This document shows positions 1-12,272 of a DNA stretch of 64,000 nt, piece by piece; position 1 is the stretch's first letter, and every line of letters begins with the position of its first letter. The DNA comes from Hemibagrus wyckioides (lineage: Eukaryota > Chordata > Actinopteri > Siluriformes > Bagridae). Location: positions 14,081,511 through 14,145,510 of the forward strand of contig NC_080723.1 in the NCBI RefSeq assembly GCF_019097595.1, given 5' to 3'. The position numbers and the translations under genes were made by a program. The notes under the pieces were generated by a model. The model did no database searches. It was not told the origin of the DNA and saw nothing but the letters and a program-made list of their open reading frames with translations.

Positions 1-264
1 AGGAAACACATTTCTTTTATGATATTTTATTTCTGTTTGTTTTTTTATCTAAATGTTATCTAAATCTTTGAAGAATTATATCCAACAGTCAATGCATCTC
101 CCTCATGTTGTCTCTACGGGGTTTTTCTTTGCCATGGACCCCTATGGCTTGCACATTAGGCATTTCTATCTATATAGATCTATTTCTACATCTATATAAA
201 CGCAGCTTTGTGACAATGTCTACTGTTACAGCGCTATATTTTTGTATTGTAATTGTATTAAATT
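1..264. other. AT-rich non-coding sequence
   Basis: No coding signal on either strand. T-rich with a few short open frames that look random. It lies upstream of the first recognised exon, so it is probably intronic or 5' flanking. Confidence 0.5.
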
Positions 265-495
265 GCACCAGCTCCAGGGTTCCAGACTTGATCCTGAGCT
301 TGGGTTACTGTCAGTAGGTGGACTGGCTACAGTAAATTGCTCCTAGGTGTGCGTGAGTGTGTGAATGTGTGTGTGCACAGTGACCTGTAATGGTCCGGTG
401 TCACATCCAGGGTGTATCAAGACGTCCCACAGCCAGTTTTCCTGGGATAGGCTCCAGCATGACCCTGACCGGGATATGATGAATAAATGAATAAA
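265..495 (+). mobile_element. SINE group A fragment (3' part)
   Basis: The stretch reads CTCCAGGGTTCC, then CAGTAAATTGCTCCTAGGTGTG, a GTGAGTGTGTGAATG block, TCCAGGGTGTATC and GGGATAGGCTCCAGC, and ends in an ATGAATAAATGAATAAA tail. The same blocks in the same order occur in the more complete copy at 5863-6237. The tRNA-like head is missing or too diverged to see. Confidence 0.65.
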
Positions 496-1389
496 TTGAA
501 GATAAGTGGAAGATGGAATATTACATAGATCTTGGGCAGTGTAATAAATATTAAATGTAGCTAAAGGTTTGATGGAAGGCAGCTGCATTGAGGCCTTACT
601 GCTGATGCTGCCTCATCAATCAGCGCCTGAAAAGTCAGAGCTTAGGTAGTGGCTTGTCTACAAAAAATCAGCAAATGCTTTTCTGGTCTGAAAAAAAGCG
701 AAATATCAGTGACAAAGAGCATTACTGTGGTGAAATGAATGAGCGTTTTAATAAATAAATAAACAAATGGTGTGGTGATGAATGATATTTTTTGTTTTCA
801 CCCTTTATGGTTATGTGATAGGACTTTCTAATGTCTCTCTGTATGTAACAGATTGTAGAGCCATTAATATTTGAAGGCGTCGCTTAGGTAAATCAAATTG
901 AATTGCAGCTCCTATTTGACATCCTGTGTGTGTGTGTGGGGGGGGTGGGTGTTGGCTACACTCCATGAGGAAAATGGATTTAAAACTAAAATGAAAGCTA
1001 TCACTATACTAATTTAAAAAAAAAAAAATGAAACCAATATTATGGTTTTGGATTGTCCATCTGCTCGTCTGTCCTTCCATCCATGCATCCATCCGAGATT
1101 GTCCTTAAAAGCAGTAACTTAAAAATGACAGCTTCTAGAGTTTATATGAAGCAGCAGACATTTTGGAAGTGATCCAGACAGGGTCAAGGTCACAGCAAGG
1201 TCAAATGTCTGAACAAGATTTTTCATTAGTAGCTCCTTTCCTGGTTGAAGTATATATATTTTTGTATTTGAGATTTCCAGGTAACAGAGGTAACAATTGT
1301 TGGTTCCTGAGGTTAAGGTTAGAGTTTGGTTTAGTTGCATTAATCATTTTGTCAATGGAAGGTACTTACAAGGCTAGCAAGACAAACAA

Positions 1390-1390
<1 letters not shown>

Positions 1391-1432
<42 letters not shown>
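1391..1432. repeat. Compound (TG)n(AG)n microsatellite
   Basis: About eight TG units run directly into about fourteen AG units. It is pure and therefore likely length-polymorphic. Confidence 0.95.
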
Positions 1433-1757
1433 GCTGACTTCTGATGCTGGCATTTATTGGCTGTGATGGAACTGTTTTTCTTTCGCTGGCCCAGTTGCCT
1501 GGGTAACAGGTTGCCATCGCTGTCCAGGAGGCTGGCGAGGTGTGAGGTCATCATGTCTCTGTCATAGGAAAGAGCAAGGGAGGGAGGATGAGTGAGGAAA
1601 AGGGAGGGGGAAAAAGCAGTTGTAATGAAAGGTGATGATATGAGCAGGAGCAGATGAGATGCAGCACTGTGAAATGTTTCTCTCTGCCTCTCCTTACTTT
1701 ACTCCTCATTTACGGTCAAAGTAATTACAAACATATCAGCATGAATGCTGCCACTTT

Positions 1758-1779
1758 ACACACACACACACACACACAC
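1758..1779. repeat. (AC)11 microsatellite
   Basis: An uninterrupted AC run. Confidence 0.95.
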
Positions 1780-3082
1780 GTTTGCAATCTCATTCACACA
1801 GTCCACCTGCAGCTTTGCCTCTCTCCGTTTGGCAAAGCACACAACTCGCTTGCTTATATGTGTATCCAAGTGAAAGTATCCACAGGCAGCTAATCGCTCC
1901 TCTATTGAACTCTTCAGCTTGATCTGATTAAAGGATTCCATTAAATTAATCTGCTAATGCAAAAGGTCAAAGCTGAAGCCACGCAGATTTGCATAGCTAC
2001 TCCAGTGTTGTTCTTCTCAGCTTGCTGATAAACGAAATATAAAGTGATGGTGCTTGTGTATGGACAGCACCGTAGCTTAACAGGGCAAAGCAATTACTGT
2101 CTCAACTGGTTTCTGGTTCGCACTTTTAATATCGACTTTAGCCATTATTATCATGTGTGGACAGTGTGTTTGAAAAAAATATGGAGAACAAGGGAGAAAG
2201 AATATGAAAGCGGATAAATTGGTGTTGAGTGTTTAGTACATTAGGCTGTGCTAATGATGCAAGATGTGCATGTGTGTGTTTGGGGAGGGGGTGGGGGTGT
2301 CTGTGTGTGGGTGTGAACAGAGAGAGATCGGACTCCTGGCCCACTGCCTCTGACCCAGATTACAGGACATGAAAGAGCTGTTGGGAGCTCACCTCACCGC
2401 TGCTCCATGTTATCCACGGCTGTGTAAAACTGCAAGGCTGCACAGACACGAGTTTAGCACAGTGTTTGAAGGCCAATGGTACAAAAAAAAAAACAGTGCT
2501 TATCTGTGTACAGTGCTGCAATGCAGTCAGTCTGATCCTGGAGATGAATAGCATGACAGAACACAGAGTGGAAGGTGTATTTTGTCAAGATCCAGGCATT
2601 ACTACTCAACAACTACCTTGAATTTCTCTTATGTTTACGTCGGATTTCCTCCTATATACTTACTTATATTAAGATCCCATGTTTATACATCATGTCATAC
2701 ATTATGAAATAAGCACACGCTAAAAAAACCCCCAGCTCATTGAATTCACTTCATTCAAAAGCGTACACTGGTTCCACGTGAGTAACATTAACACGATTGG
2801 TTTTTATACATTCAACATGCTTTTCAAAACCCTGAATTAAATCTAACAGCAAGCTCACACCTGAGCTGAGAATCAAACCCACAAGACCGGTAATTTGCAA
2901 CAGTCACATTATCACTGCACTATTCTACCATGCTTGTGTTACCTGCATAAATTTAATGCTATAGTTATTTTCCATTCAGTGCCAACATCCTCAGGAGATT
3001 TCACTATGTAACTGGTTTAATATTAATATTACATAAATTGATCAATTTCACTCTACATCATTAGAAATGTTAAGTTGCTTTT

Positions 3083-3290
3083 ATTTGTTACATATACATT
3101 ATTGCACAGTGAAATTCTTTCTCTGCATATCCCATGTTTGGGGTTTGGGGTCAGAGCACGTGGTCAGCCATGATGCAGCGCCCCTGCAGCAGGGTAGGTT
3201 GGGTGCCTTGCTCAAGGGCTCAACAGTGGCAACTTGGCAGTGCTGGGGCTTGAACCCTGATCTTCGAACCTGAGCCTTGAGCTATTTAAA
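3083..3290 (-). mobile_element. SINE group B copy
   Basis: On the minus strand this matches the SINE at 62354-62601: tRNA-like end with TTCAAGCCCCAGCACTGCCA, the AAGTTGCCACTGTTGAG block, CTTGAGCAAG, CAGGGGCGC, ATCATGGCTGACC, and the tail region AGAATTTCACTGTGC. The tRNA-like head is truncated near 3275. Diverged relative to the 62 kb copy. Confidence 0.75.
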
Positions 3291-3336
3291 TGTTTTTAAA
3301 TTAAGTTAAATATAAGCAAATCTAACTGAACACATA

Positions 3337-3849
3337 AACTATATTGCCAAAAGTTTTGGGACACCCCTCCTAATCATTGAATTCAGGTGTTGTTTTTCAG
3401 GGGTTGAGCTCGGCCCCTTAGTTCCAGTGAAAGGAACTCTTAATGCTTCAGCATACCAAGACATTTTGGACAATGTCATGCTCCCAACTTTGTGGGAACA
3501 GTTTGGGGATGTTCCTGTTTCAATATGCCTGCACACCAGTGCACAAAGCAAGGTCCATGAAGACATTGATGAGCAAGTTTGCTGTGGAGGAACTTGACGG
3601 GTCCTGACCTCAACTCGATAAACACCTTTGGGATGAATTAGAGCGGAGACTGTGAGCCAGGCCTTCTCGTCCAACATCAGTACCTGACCTCACAAATACG
3701 CTTCTAGAAGAATGGTCAAAAATTCCCATAAACATACTTCAAAACCTTGTGGAAAGCCTTGAAGAGTTGAGGCTGAAGGGTGGGCTAACTCCATATTAAA
3801 TTCTTGTGCATGTAGAGGCAGATGTCCCAAAACTTTTGACAATATAATG
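3337..3849 (+). mobile_element. Internally deleted Tc1-like element (family 2 MITE)
   Basis: Terminal inverted repeats AACTATATTGCCAAAAGTTT (left) and its near-complement ending at 3849 are flanked by TA on both sides (3335-3336 and 3850-3851), the Tc1/mariner target. Just inside the left end, after AGGTGTT, the sequence jumps to GTTTTTCAGGGGTTG. The front two-thirds of the transposase, including the DNA-binding domain, is therefore gone. What remains is the C-terminal part of a Tc1-type transposase with several stops; fragments such as LVPVKGTLNASAYQDILDN are readable. Non-autonomous and non-coding. Confidence 0.85.
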
Positions 3850-3977
3850 TATTCCTTTTTTCAGTGCATGATGATAACTGGACACCATTTGGGACTCGGA
3901 GTCTGTGCTTTGTAAAGGCTACAATAAAAAGATGAGTTGAAGGTAGATTATAGGGAAAATAAAAAATTGACATTTTT

Positions 3978-4064
3978 ATACAGCTGAGCAGTTGAGGGTT
4001 AAGGGCCTTGCTCAAGGGCCCTGCAGTGGTCCAACGTTTTCACCACTGAGCTGCCACTACCCCT
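3978..4064 (-). mobile_element. SINE fragment (tRNA-headed, L2-tail type)
   Basis: On the minus strand: GTAGTGGCAGCTCAGTGGTG head (box A-like) then GGGCCCTTGAGCAAGGCCCTTAACCC and CTCAACTGCTCAGCTGTAT, the same order as the copy at 54080-54250. The box B part is deleted. Confidence 0.6.
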
Positions 4065-5032
4065 TTTTATACGGTGTCCAATAAACTCTTGGGTAATATT
4101 TTGAGGAAACGATCTGTCTTGTCTGAAATGCGTCCTGTAAGGTTTTGGTAGATGAAGTCAAATCAGCTGAATGATGGAAAGGGCACGTCGTACATTTGAT
4201 GGCACATTTCTGCACTGACAACCTGAAGCTCTGCATTAAATGTCATCCAGTATCAGTGCTTTGCAAATGCTATTTGTGGATGATTCTGCTTAGCATATTT
4301 CCTGGTAGCAGTATAGGACGTTGTAGTCTTTGTAGCTTTGTGTATTATTATTTGTAGCTTCTTTAGACCAGAGATACTTTACTTGATTTGGTTTATAGAG
4401 TATCCAAAATCCTTGCTCAAATCACTGCCTCTGTTTTATGTAGGCACACTCACTCTAACCCCCCCCCCAGCCCCCTCCTTCCCTCCCTCCCTCTCTCATT
4501 CTCCCCGTCACTCTCTTCAGGGGTGAAATTGTTGATTGGCTCTCATTAACCTACTGACTGCATCTTAATTATTTCATTAAGCCTGTAACAGCTGATCTCA
4601 GTGAGAGCCTCATTGTGGTCATTCACCACACCCACACTGTCTGCTTTCTCCACTCCCGCTTTCTGTCTCCCACGCTGCCTCTCTGCCCGTCAACAATCCC
4701 GACAGAGGTGTGCCAGGAAAAAACATCAGCTTTTAAAACACTCCATCAATGCTGCATACAGTCGAAAAGCACATCCTCATGTGGCACTTGACTGCACGAT
4801 CTGCTAAAGATTATGTGACAACACTTGCAGCTTCAGGCTTTTATTATTTATCCGATTTGCCCACTAACTGCCAACATCTGACAATAGTTATCAAACCGGC
4901 GCAGATGCTGGCACTATGATTCAGTGAAGTATGTTCCGGAGGAGACGATAAGGCTTTTGCTTTCTTCTCGCCTTAAAGCTCGTTTTGAGGTTGTTCATGC
5001 TAAGCATTTTCTGTGTGGTTTGATGACACACA

Positions 5033-5063
<31 letters not shown>

Positions 5064-5846
5064 TTGGAGATACCTTCTGTTTGCAACTGTGTGTATGTGT
5101 TCCAGTTACGGGGGCAGCTATTAACTTCCAGCCTGTACAGGTGCTGTGAGTGAAGCGAGCGTATACAAACTTTTAGCGTGTCTCGTGTTAAAAAGAAAGC
5201 ACTTTCACATGCACTCTGTGGCTCATGCATATTTGAGTGGGGTTGAGTTGTGTAAAGGCCATGAAGAAGGCATCCTCCTGTACTCTTAGTATTTAATCCA
5301 GATTGCCGTTGCAGCAGCTGCTCTAACGCACGCACTCGTGACATCCTACACATCATTATTTATTATATATCATTAGACACGACCCAGCATTCACAGAAGG
5401 AATCAGAGAAAGAAGCAAAGCAATACGACAAAGTTTATAGTAGCTGCGTTTTATTCTGGAAGCAGCTGCTGGTGAAGGATCATCCTTCATAGGTGTCTGT
5501 CTCCCTTGGGCAGAATTTGAACCAAAAGATACCTCAGGAGACGTTTCTTCATCTGCATCATATGGCATATCTTTTAGCAAGCTGTGCATGGGACATCTGT
5601 TTATTCAGTGTAGCTCGCAAGACAATGGACTGTGAATTAGCCGGGTTTTGAAAATCGCTAGACTACTGGTTAATGAATCAGTTGGCCAGCTTTCTAACTA
5701 ATGATAATTAGCAATTTAGCAGCTTTAATGTCCAGATGAAGACTAGCTCATAATAAAGAACGGATGGATGAAAGTATGTGCAAATGCGGGAACATTTAAA
5801 AACAAATGAATGCTGAAGTGATTCTTTCAATGTTAAAATTTTGTTA
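4065..5846. other. Non-coding stretch
   Basis: No supported exon. Contains a pyrimidine-rich patch (about 4456-4520) and the CA repeat at 5026-5063. The part around 4525-4620, rich in ATTAA/TTAATT motifs and free of recognisable repeats, could be regulatory, but the sequence alone does not show that. Confidence 0.5.
5026..5063. repeat. (AC)n microsatellite, one interruption
   Basis: A CA run with a single ATA interruption near 5038-5040. Confidence 0.95.
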
Positions 5847-6253
5847 ATAGGTTCGTTGTAGAGGGCAGCACGGTGACTTAGTGTTTAGCACTGTTGCCTC
5901 ACAGCAAGAAGGTCCTTGGTCCGAATCCCGGGTTCAAACCGGCAGGGGCCTTTCTGTGTGGAGTTTGCATGTTCTCCCCGTGTCTGCGCGGGTTTACTCC
6001 GGGTACTTCGTCTTCCTCCCACAGTCCAAAAACATGTACATTAGTTTGATTGGTAATTCTAAATTGCCCATAGGAGTGAGTGTGAGTTGTCTGTCTATAT
6101 GTGGCCCTGTGATGGACTGGCGACCTGTCCAGGGTGTACCTCTGCCTTTCACCCAATGTGTCCTGGCATAGGCTCCAGCAGACTCCCGTAACCCTAATTA
6201 GGAATAAAGTGGGTATAGAAATTGGATGGATGGATGGATAGGTTTGTAGTAGA
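5847..6253 (+). mobile_element. SINE group A, complete copy with target duplication
   Basis: The body runs 5863-6237. Head: GGGCAGCACGGTGACTTAGTG (box A-like) and GGGTTCAAACC (box B-like). Then GTGTGGAGTTTGCATGTTCTC, ACAGTCCAAAAACATG, CTAAATTGCCCATAGG, GATGGACTGGCGACC, ATAGGCTCCAGC and a (GGAT)n tail. Flanking copies of ATAGGTTYGTWGTAGA (5847-5862 and 6238-6253, 14 of 16 identical) are the target-site duplication. It resembles the abundant fish family called Mermaid in catfish and zebrafish work, but the name is from memory. Best-preserved member of the group here. Confidence 0.85.
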
Positions 6254-6332
6254 TAGAGTCCATATCTTCAAAGAAGGTATTCTAAAATACCTTAATTATT
6301 CCATTATAACTTTAAGTTAGCTAGCAAGTCTA
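6254..6332. other. Short spacer
   Basis: AT-rich spacer between two mobile elements with no feature seen. Confidence 0.5.
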
Positions 6333-6528
6333 CATTATGTGGACACCTGACCATCACACCTACATGTGGGTCTTCTCCAAACCTCTGAAATCCCCACAGC
6401 CACACTCCAAAATCTAGCAGAAAGCCTTTGCAGAAGAGTGGGGGCTATACTAACAGCAAAAGGGAGAATAAGTCTGAAATAGGATGTTCACTAAGCACAG
6501 GTGACGGCATATTTTGGTTCATATAGTG
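6333..6528 (+). mobile_element. Tc1-like remnant, third family
   Basis: Flanked by TA at both ends (6331-6332 and 6529-6530). The left end reads CATTATGTGGACACCTGACC and the right end CATATAGTG. Inside is the end of a Tc1-type transposase gene: CCCCACAGCCACACTCCAAA, AGCAGAAAGCC and AACAGCAAAAGG. About 200 bp only, so nearly all of the coding region is deleted. Confidence 0.7.
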
Positions 6529-6530
6529 TA

Positions 6531-7920
6531 ACTTAGCTAATGTTGATCATATTTTAGTTATTGTGACGTAACTAGCTTGCTAACCATGTGACATGAAAGT
6601 AAACGTTGCTTAGTGGAAGAAAAAACGTTTGGTAAAAATAATACTGTTGTTACATTTTTTTTACTGTTTGTCTCAGTTAAAAATCAGATTAGCTAGTACA
6701 CCACAGTTCAGATTAGTTATGGAATATTCAGTTTGCTCCCTTCTCTCCTTTTTTTTAATGACCAGATTTTTATTTTGAAGGAGTCATTTACTTTGGGGCA
6801 GTAAGAGTCTTGATCCGTTGAACCTGGACCTTGTCTGTGTGGCTCATTTGTGTGAGGTTGTGCCTCATTAGCTAATCAAATTTAACGGAATAATGACTGT
6901 CAAACTGGGAACAAAAAAAAAAAAAAAAGATTAGCTTGCTAGGAGACGATTCATTTGCTTATTTGTAAATGTAGCCTGCTCCTCAGATGGAGTCTGCCAT
7001 CTTTGTTAAAACATTAAAGGAGCTCTAGTCTGCTAAAGAGGAATCAGGCTATACAGAGAAAAAAAAGATCATTGAGTGGAATGAGTGGCTGTGCATGCTG
7101 TCATCAAATCTGATTAAAATTAGGGACTTTAGTCCCAGTGGAACAGGCTTTAATGCTGGAGTGTGGTTTCTAGGTAGATGGTTGCTGACTGGAAGGCAAC
7201 GATCCTGTTAAAGGTTGTATGAAAGGAAATCAAGACGCCGAACATAACCGTGTCTCATCCGGCTGTATCACATGACATATTTGTTTTCTCAGTATTGTAT
7301 TTTGAATAGCATACAAAATTGATAAGTTCGGAATCAATCTCAGAGCGGATCTTAAAATCACACAGGAGACTTTTCGAGAAAGGCTTTTATTTCGTCTGGT
7401 CTTGGATGATACAAGCTTTATCATGGTATTGATTGAGAAGAAAGGTATACTGGAGGTCTGTACTGTATGGACTTTGGTGTTGTGCAGCAGCTTGAGGAGT
7501 CTCTCCCTGCTGGGATGATGGTATATGCTCATAAACTCACTCAGCCTGCATTTTATACACATATCCAGAAAACCATAACGTCTCATTATGTTTTAATGGC
7601 TGGTTTTTCTCTAGGCAGACCCATATATTGATTTTTTTTTTTTCCTCCTCTACTGTGTTAGCTGCTTTCACTTGCCTGTTGCGTGTGTATGTGTGTCTGT
7701 GGAAGAGGGAGTGAAAAAGTGAGAGCCATTAAGCTATTCCCAGTAGTAGTGTTTGTTAAAATGAAAATTATAGAGTCTCACGATATCTGCAGAGCCGGAC
7801 TGCGCACGCTTATTTGTGTTAATGTTAATTATAACTCCTGGCAAGATTTTTGGCGAATTAGGAAATACTCTGGACAAATTTCTCAGTGTTTCTGTATAAA
7901 ATCATGAGGGAGAACGTTAT
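6531..7920. other. Non-coding stretch
   Basis: Unique AT-rich sequence with poly-T and poly-A runs (near 6748, 6912, 7630). An open frame at 7230-7586 on the minus strand has no splice sites, domain or family resemblance and is read as chance. Confidence 0.5.
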
Positions 7921-8192
7921 CCCATCCATCTATTCTCTGTAACATCCTACACAAGGCCGTTGGGAGCCTGGAGTCTATCTCAGGGGACTTGGGACACACG
8001 GCGGATGACACCCTGAAATGCACACACACACACACACACACTCATTTAGAGATGCTACTCAGCTTACAACACATATATTTGGTCTCAGGGAGGAGACCAG
8101 AGTATCTGGAGGAAACCCCTGATGCATGGGGTGAACATGCAAACCCCCAACTATGGAGATGTGAGGCAAATGTGCCTCAGTTTCAGTGATCC
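7921..8192 (-). mobile_element. SINE group A copy
   Basis: Minus-strand copy: starts at the (GGAT)n tail (CCATCCATC), then GGAGCCTGGAGTCTATCTC, a CA expansion, CATTTAGAGATGC, GAGGAAACCCC, ATGCATGGGGTGAACATGC and the head region GAGGTGTGAGG-like. The internal CA run (8021-8041) grew within the element's natural TGTGTG segment. Confidence 0.7.
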
Positions 8193-9567
8193 TTTGTCCT
8201 CTGTATGTTCTTGGCTGCTTGGAGTGGAACCTGATGTGGTCGTGATCTTTTGCTTGTGGTTGGATTTGATGTGTTGTGCATGACCTGTAGCTGCATGATT
8301 TGATGCATTGTGTTGCAGCCACATGATTAGAGGATTGGATAATCACATGAATAAATGAGCGTACAAATGTTCCTAATAAATTGGCTAGTGAGTGCATAGT
8401 GAGTGTATTGGGACAGGGTTGGCTTTAGGAAAGGCGGAGTTACAGTTGTTCATTAGTAAATTTTGCATCATTGCATTATTCATGAGGGTCAAAAAAAGGT
8501 TAGAGATGTTTTTTGCCCTTTGTTTGTATTATATTAAAAAGTATTATTCAACTAATTCAAAGTTATTGTAATTACACCTCCAGGGGTACTTTCAAATGAA
8601 AATAAGCCCTCGCTTTACATTCCTTTGTAAATTCTCATGTGTTTCATTTTCTGGTTTAAGTTCGGATACTAAAATTAGTACGTCATCCTTCCGCCGAGGT
8701 TAATGCTTTTCTCTGTAGGTTGCTCTGTCCTTTTCTCTGTGCCAAGTTCCCTCTGAGCTTTTGGTCTGATGTCTAATGGAAGACTATACAAGCAAATCCT
8801 ATAATCCATCTGGAGTGGGTCAGTGGCCCAGAGCCTGCAACACTCAGGTGATGGAACGGCGAGTTCCTGTAACGTCTGCTTAATTTAGAGCCATGTTTCA
8901 TAAATGATTTTCATTTTGAGGTCAAGACCGGATGGAAAACAGCAGGATGCGGAAGGGTTTTTTTATGAAATTAAATTGTATATTATATAAAATGAGATGC
9001 CAGCAGGAATTAGCGTTCATGACAGAGTCCATGCTGTATCTGTTTGTGGATGTTCCATCAGATCTGACCAGGCTGCCCTGTAGTCAAGTATCCCATATCC
9101 CCTGCTGAGGTGATATGGATTATATTTTATTTTATTTTATGTTTCTAAGAAATGTGTGTAATATTATTCCATTTGAGGACATGGATTGTGAATCATAAAC
9201 ATTTCTGCAAATATTAATATTTGCTGCTGTATGCTTATTCTGGGAAACATACTTTATGCCTTGGGATCCGTTATAGGACATTGTTACAGTTGGCACTCTG
9301 TTATATTAAAGAATTTCCCATGAGCTTGATGTATATGGTTATTAATGTTTTACTTAATATATTTATGCTGACGTTTAATGTTTACTAATGTACATAACAA
9401 ATCTTTTAATTTATACCACTGTTATACTGGTAACTCACAAATGAGAAAATAAATCTGATGAGTTCGCCCTCAGTGTAGTTCCTAAGATTTTAAATAAATG
9501 ATATTAAATGAGATGAAACATTTCTGCCCCAGTTTTAAGGCTGTAATATACAGTGATCTTATATATA
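8193..9567. other. Non-coding stretch
   Basis: No supported exon or repeat family. Mostly AT-rich unique sequence. Confidence 0.5.
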
Positions 9568-10094
9568 CATCGATCAAGCATAACATTATGACCGCCTGCC
9601 TCATGATGTGTTGGTCCTCCTTTTGCTGCCAAAACAGTCCTGACCCATCATGCACTGTGTATCCTGACACCTTTCTATCAGAACCAGCGTTAACTTCTTC
9701 AGCAATCTGAGCAACAGTAGCTCGTCTGTTGGATCAGACCACAGGGGTCAGCCTTCTCTCCCCACGTGCATCAGTGAGCCTTGGCCGCCCATTACCCTGT
9801 TGCCGGTTCACCACTGTTCCTTCCTTGGACCACTTTTGATAGATACTGACCACTGCAGATCGGGAACACCCCACAAGAGCTGCAGTTTTGGAGATTCTCT
9901 GATCCAGTCGTCTAGCACAAATTGTCAAAATCCTTACTCTGTCCCATTTTTCCTGCTTCTGACACAACAACTTTTGGTCAAAATGTTCAATTGCTGCTTA
10001 ATATATCCCACCCACTAACAGGTGCCATGATGAGGAGATAATCAGTGCTATTCAGTTCATCTGTCAGTGCTCATAATGTTATGCCTGATCTGTG
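9568..10094 (-). mobile_element. Tc1-like family 1 MITE, copy 1
   Basis: 527 bp between TA dinucleotides (9566-9567 and 10095-10096). Inverted ends CATCGATCAAGCATAACATT and its counterpart ending GATCTGTG. On the minus strand it keeps the 5' leader and the transposase N-terminus (helix-turn-helix part containing [20 protein letters not shown]), then jumps at GTGCATGA/GGTCAGGAC to the last few codons, so the whole DDE catalytic domain is missing. It lies only 86 bp upstream of the exon at 10181, inside the presumed intron. Confidence 0.9.
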
Positions 10095-10160
10095 TATTAT
10101 ATAAATATATATAAATATATGCATGTAAATATTGTAACTGCTTTTAAAGATAAAGTTTGT

Positions 10161-10180
10161 TCTGCTTGTTTCGTGTGTAG
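10161..10180 (+). promoter_or_regulatory. 3' splice acceptor of exon 10181-10293
   Basis: T-rich tract TTCTGCTTGTTTCGTGTGTAG ending in AG at 10179-10180. A possible branch point lies in TTGTAACTGC about 40 bases upstream. Predicted from sequence only. Confidence 0.6.
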
Positions 10181-10293
10181 ACGGAGAGAGGCAAGCAGAG
10201 GGGACTGACGCCAGTCACAAGAGAAACTCGCGCTCCTCGGACAGCCATCACAAGAGTGAGGACACCAGCGACAGTCACGAAGAAGACACATCA
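10181..10293 (+). CDS. Internal coding exon of an unidentified gene
   Basis: 113 bp: two bases completing a codon, then 37 codons without a stop, bounded by an acceptor (…GTGTAG) and a strong donor (TCA/GTAAGA). It starts in phase 1 and ends in phase 0. The peptide is low-complexity and charged: 9 Ser, 10 Asp/Glu, 4 His and 5 Lys/Arg, for example SDSHHKSEDTSDSHEE. The alternative frames carry stops. The next recognisable exon (52439-52534) starts in phase 0, so the two can splice directly. A disordered, possibly phosphorylated linker is likely. I could not assign a protein family, so no symbol is given. Exon status rests on splice sites, phase match and local composition, with no homology search. 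Confidence 0.7.
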
Positions 10294-12272
10294 GTAAGAA
10301 ATGAGATCTAGGGAAAGTGTATTGAGTAATATGCCTTGACAAATCGGGTTGATTACACCTGAGTGGTTTAAAATTAATGATGTAACTTGTTTATCTTAAC
10401 GGCCATTTGAAATAATCATCAAAGGTTCATATTTATTACGTGTTGTCTTGCGCCACTTTGAGACAAAAACACAGCTATGTGATAAACTATGAATATGAGC
10501 TGCATAACTGCATTCACTGGAGCATGAAAGCACATAAGCTCCGTAAGCAACAAAAAATTATTCTGAATCTGACTGAGGTAGTGTGCTTCTATTTCCCACA
10601 TAAAGGGACAACCTACTAGAATGTTCTCTGAAGAAAACACAACCCTATAAGAGTTCCATTTCTGTGAAACAAGGAAAAACACAAGTGACCATGGCCTGCC
10701 CTTTTCTCTCTTTTTTGTAACAATATTTTATTTTAAACATTATGAAGACCATACAGAGAATACAACAATTGGAATTTTTCATTCCAATTTCATTCCAATT
10801 CCACCCAACCAACCAAATAAAATAAAATAAAATAAAATAAAATAAAATAAAATAAAATAAAATGATGTATTTTTTATAAAGGGAAGCAAAATTCTTACAT
10901 CTCCCTGTACAAATACAATATTAATCTCTTTACTTGTTTATATACTTCCAGTACTTCTCAAGTCTATAAGGATTACCATCAAGTCGTAACCATTCTCCGA
11001 ATGGATAAAAATATATGAAGTTTGTTTTTCCATAAAAAAAATTATCTTTTCTAAGACAAGGCACGATTTCTTCCCATTTATCCAATGAGAAACTCTAGAA
11101 CTTTCTTCTTTTTTTCCGAGAACAGACCATTACATATTTTAGCCTCCAGCAGACAATCATATTTGATCATTTTAAAGTTCAGAGGATAAATGAGCAATAT
11201 GCACAGCTTGGGAACAAGAGGTATTTCTTCACCAGTAATTTATTATTATCTCCAGTATTTTTACTTGAATATTTACAACTCTTTTTTTTTTATATACATT
11301 TCTGTTTACTACAGCATGTGGTTTGCCGATATTAGACGACAACTCGAGCTGAAAAGAAAACAAGCTATTGTGATCTATTATATATAATCTACTTAAGCGG
11401 GAGAGCTAGATAGATTTAACAGATATGAATAACAAAATATCATTTTAAACATTTGCACCGTATAAATCAGTGTTTGCATTTTTATTGTCTGTATCACAGA
11501 GCTTGGGTCATTTCCAGGCCTGAATGAAGATGGAAATCAGCTGGTAACTTGATCATGATTCCTGAAAAAAAAAAGCATGATTACTTGAACTAATAAATCA
11601 GCTCATAGCTGTGTATATAAGTGTAGCTTGGGTACAAGTAAGAGAAAGGTGAATATTCTCTTCAGAACCTTTTTCGGCTCAAATGGACTTGAGGATTATT
11701 TACTTACAGTAAAATCAGGGTTTAAGTGCTTAGTCTTCATATCTAGTAACTCGTTCCATCGTCCATGTGCATTATAATTTTGCAATAAATATGATGAGAG
11801 AGAGATGATTTTACTAAAAGAGAACAAAATTAGGTTAAAAAACAGAAATAGCTATTTTCTACCTCAGATGTAAAGAGTTACCTACAACTCATTTGTCAGC
11901 ACTCACACTGATGGATGAATGTGGTAATAGTAGAGTGTGTTTGATATGATATTCAGTCTCATGTGTGCCTCAGACTGGATAGCAGGTCATTGCCACAAGC
12001 GACATTTGAGGACATGTACATTCCTCTCCTGTCCTAATGTTAAATGATTGATAGCCTGATCTTCCTCCTCTATGTGCTCTAAAAGCCACACATTTCCATA
12101 CCTCCCTCTCCATCACACACGCACACGACACTCTCTATGGCCCGAGTTAAAATGCTCTTTATTCTGCTCGCTGCCAAAAAGCACACAAAGCACCTCTGAA
12201 TCCTGCCAGAATAACATTTCTTTATTTCCTCCACTGTTAATTAAGAAAAATAAGAAATAAAATACTATAAGA
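10294..12272. other. Start of the long intron, AT-rich
   Basis: Begins at the donor GTAAGA. Holds an (AAATA)n run at 10815-10862 and several poly-A/T stretches. No coding signal. Together with everything to 52438 it would form an intron of about 42.1 kb. Confidence 0.55.
10815..10862. repeat. (AAATA)n microsatellite
   Basis: About nine or ten perfect pentamer units. Confidence 0.95.

Larger units (their letters stand above)
496..3082. other. Non-coding stretch with simple repeats
   Basis: No exon-like open frame with splice sites was found. It contains a G-run flanked by GT repeats near 925-950, a poly-A near 1016-1028, a compound TG/AG microsatellite (1391-1432), a CA repeat (1758-1779) and a G/GT-rich patch near 2270-2315. 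The rest looks unique and AT-rich. Confidence 0.6.

Noticed and set aside
5863..6237. Open frames of 85-96 codons
   Set aside because: Both lie within the SINE group A body; the same frames appear, decayed, in the other copies.
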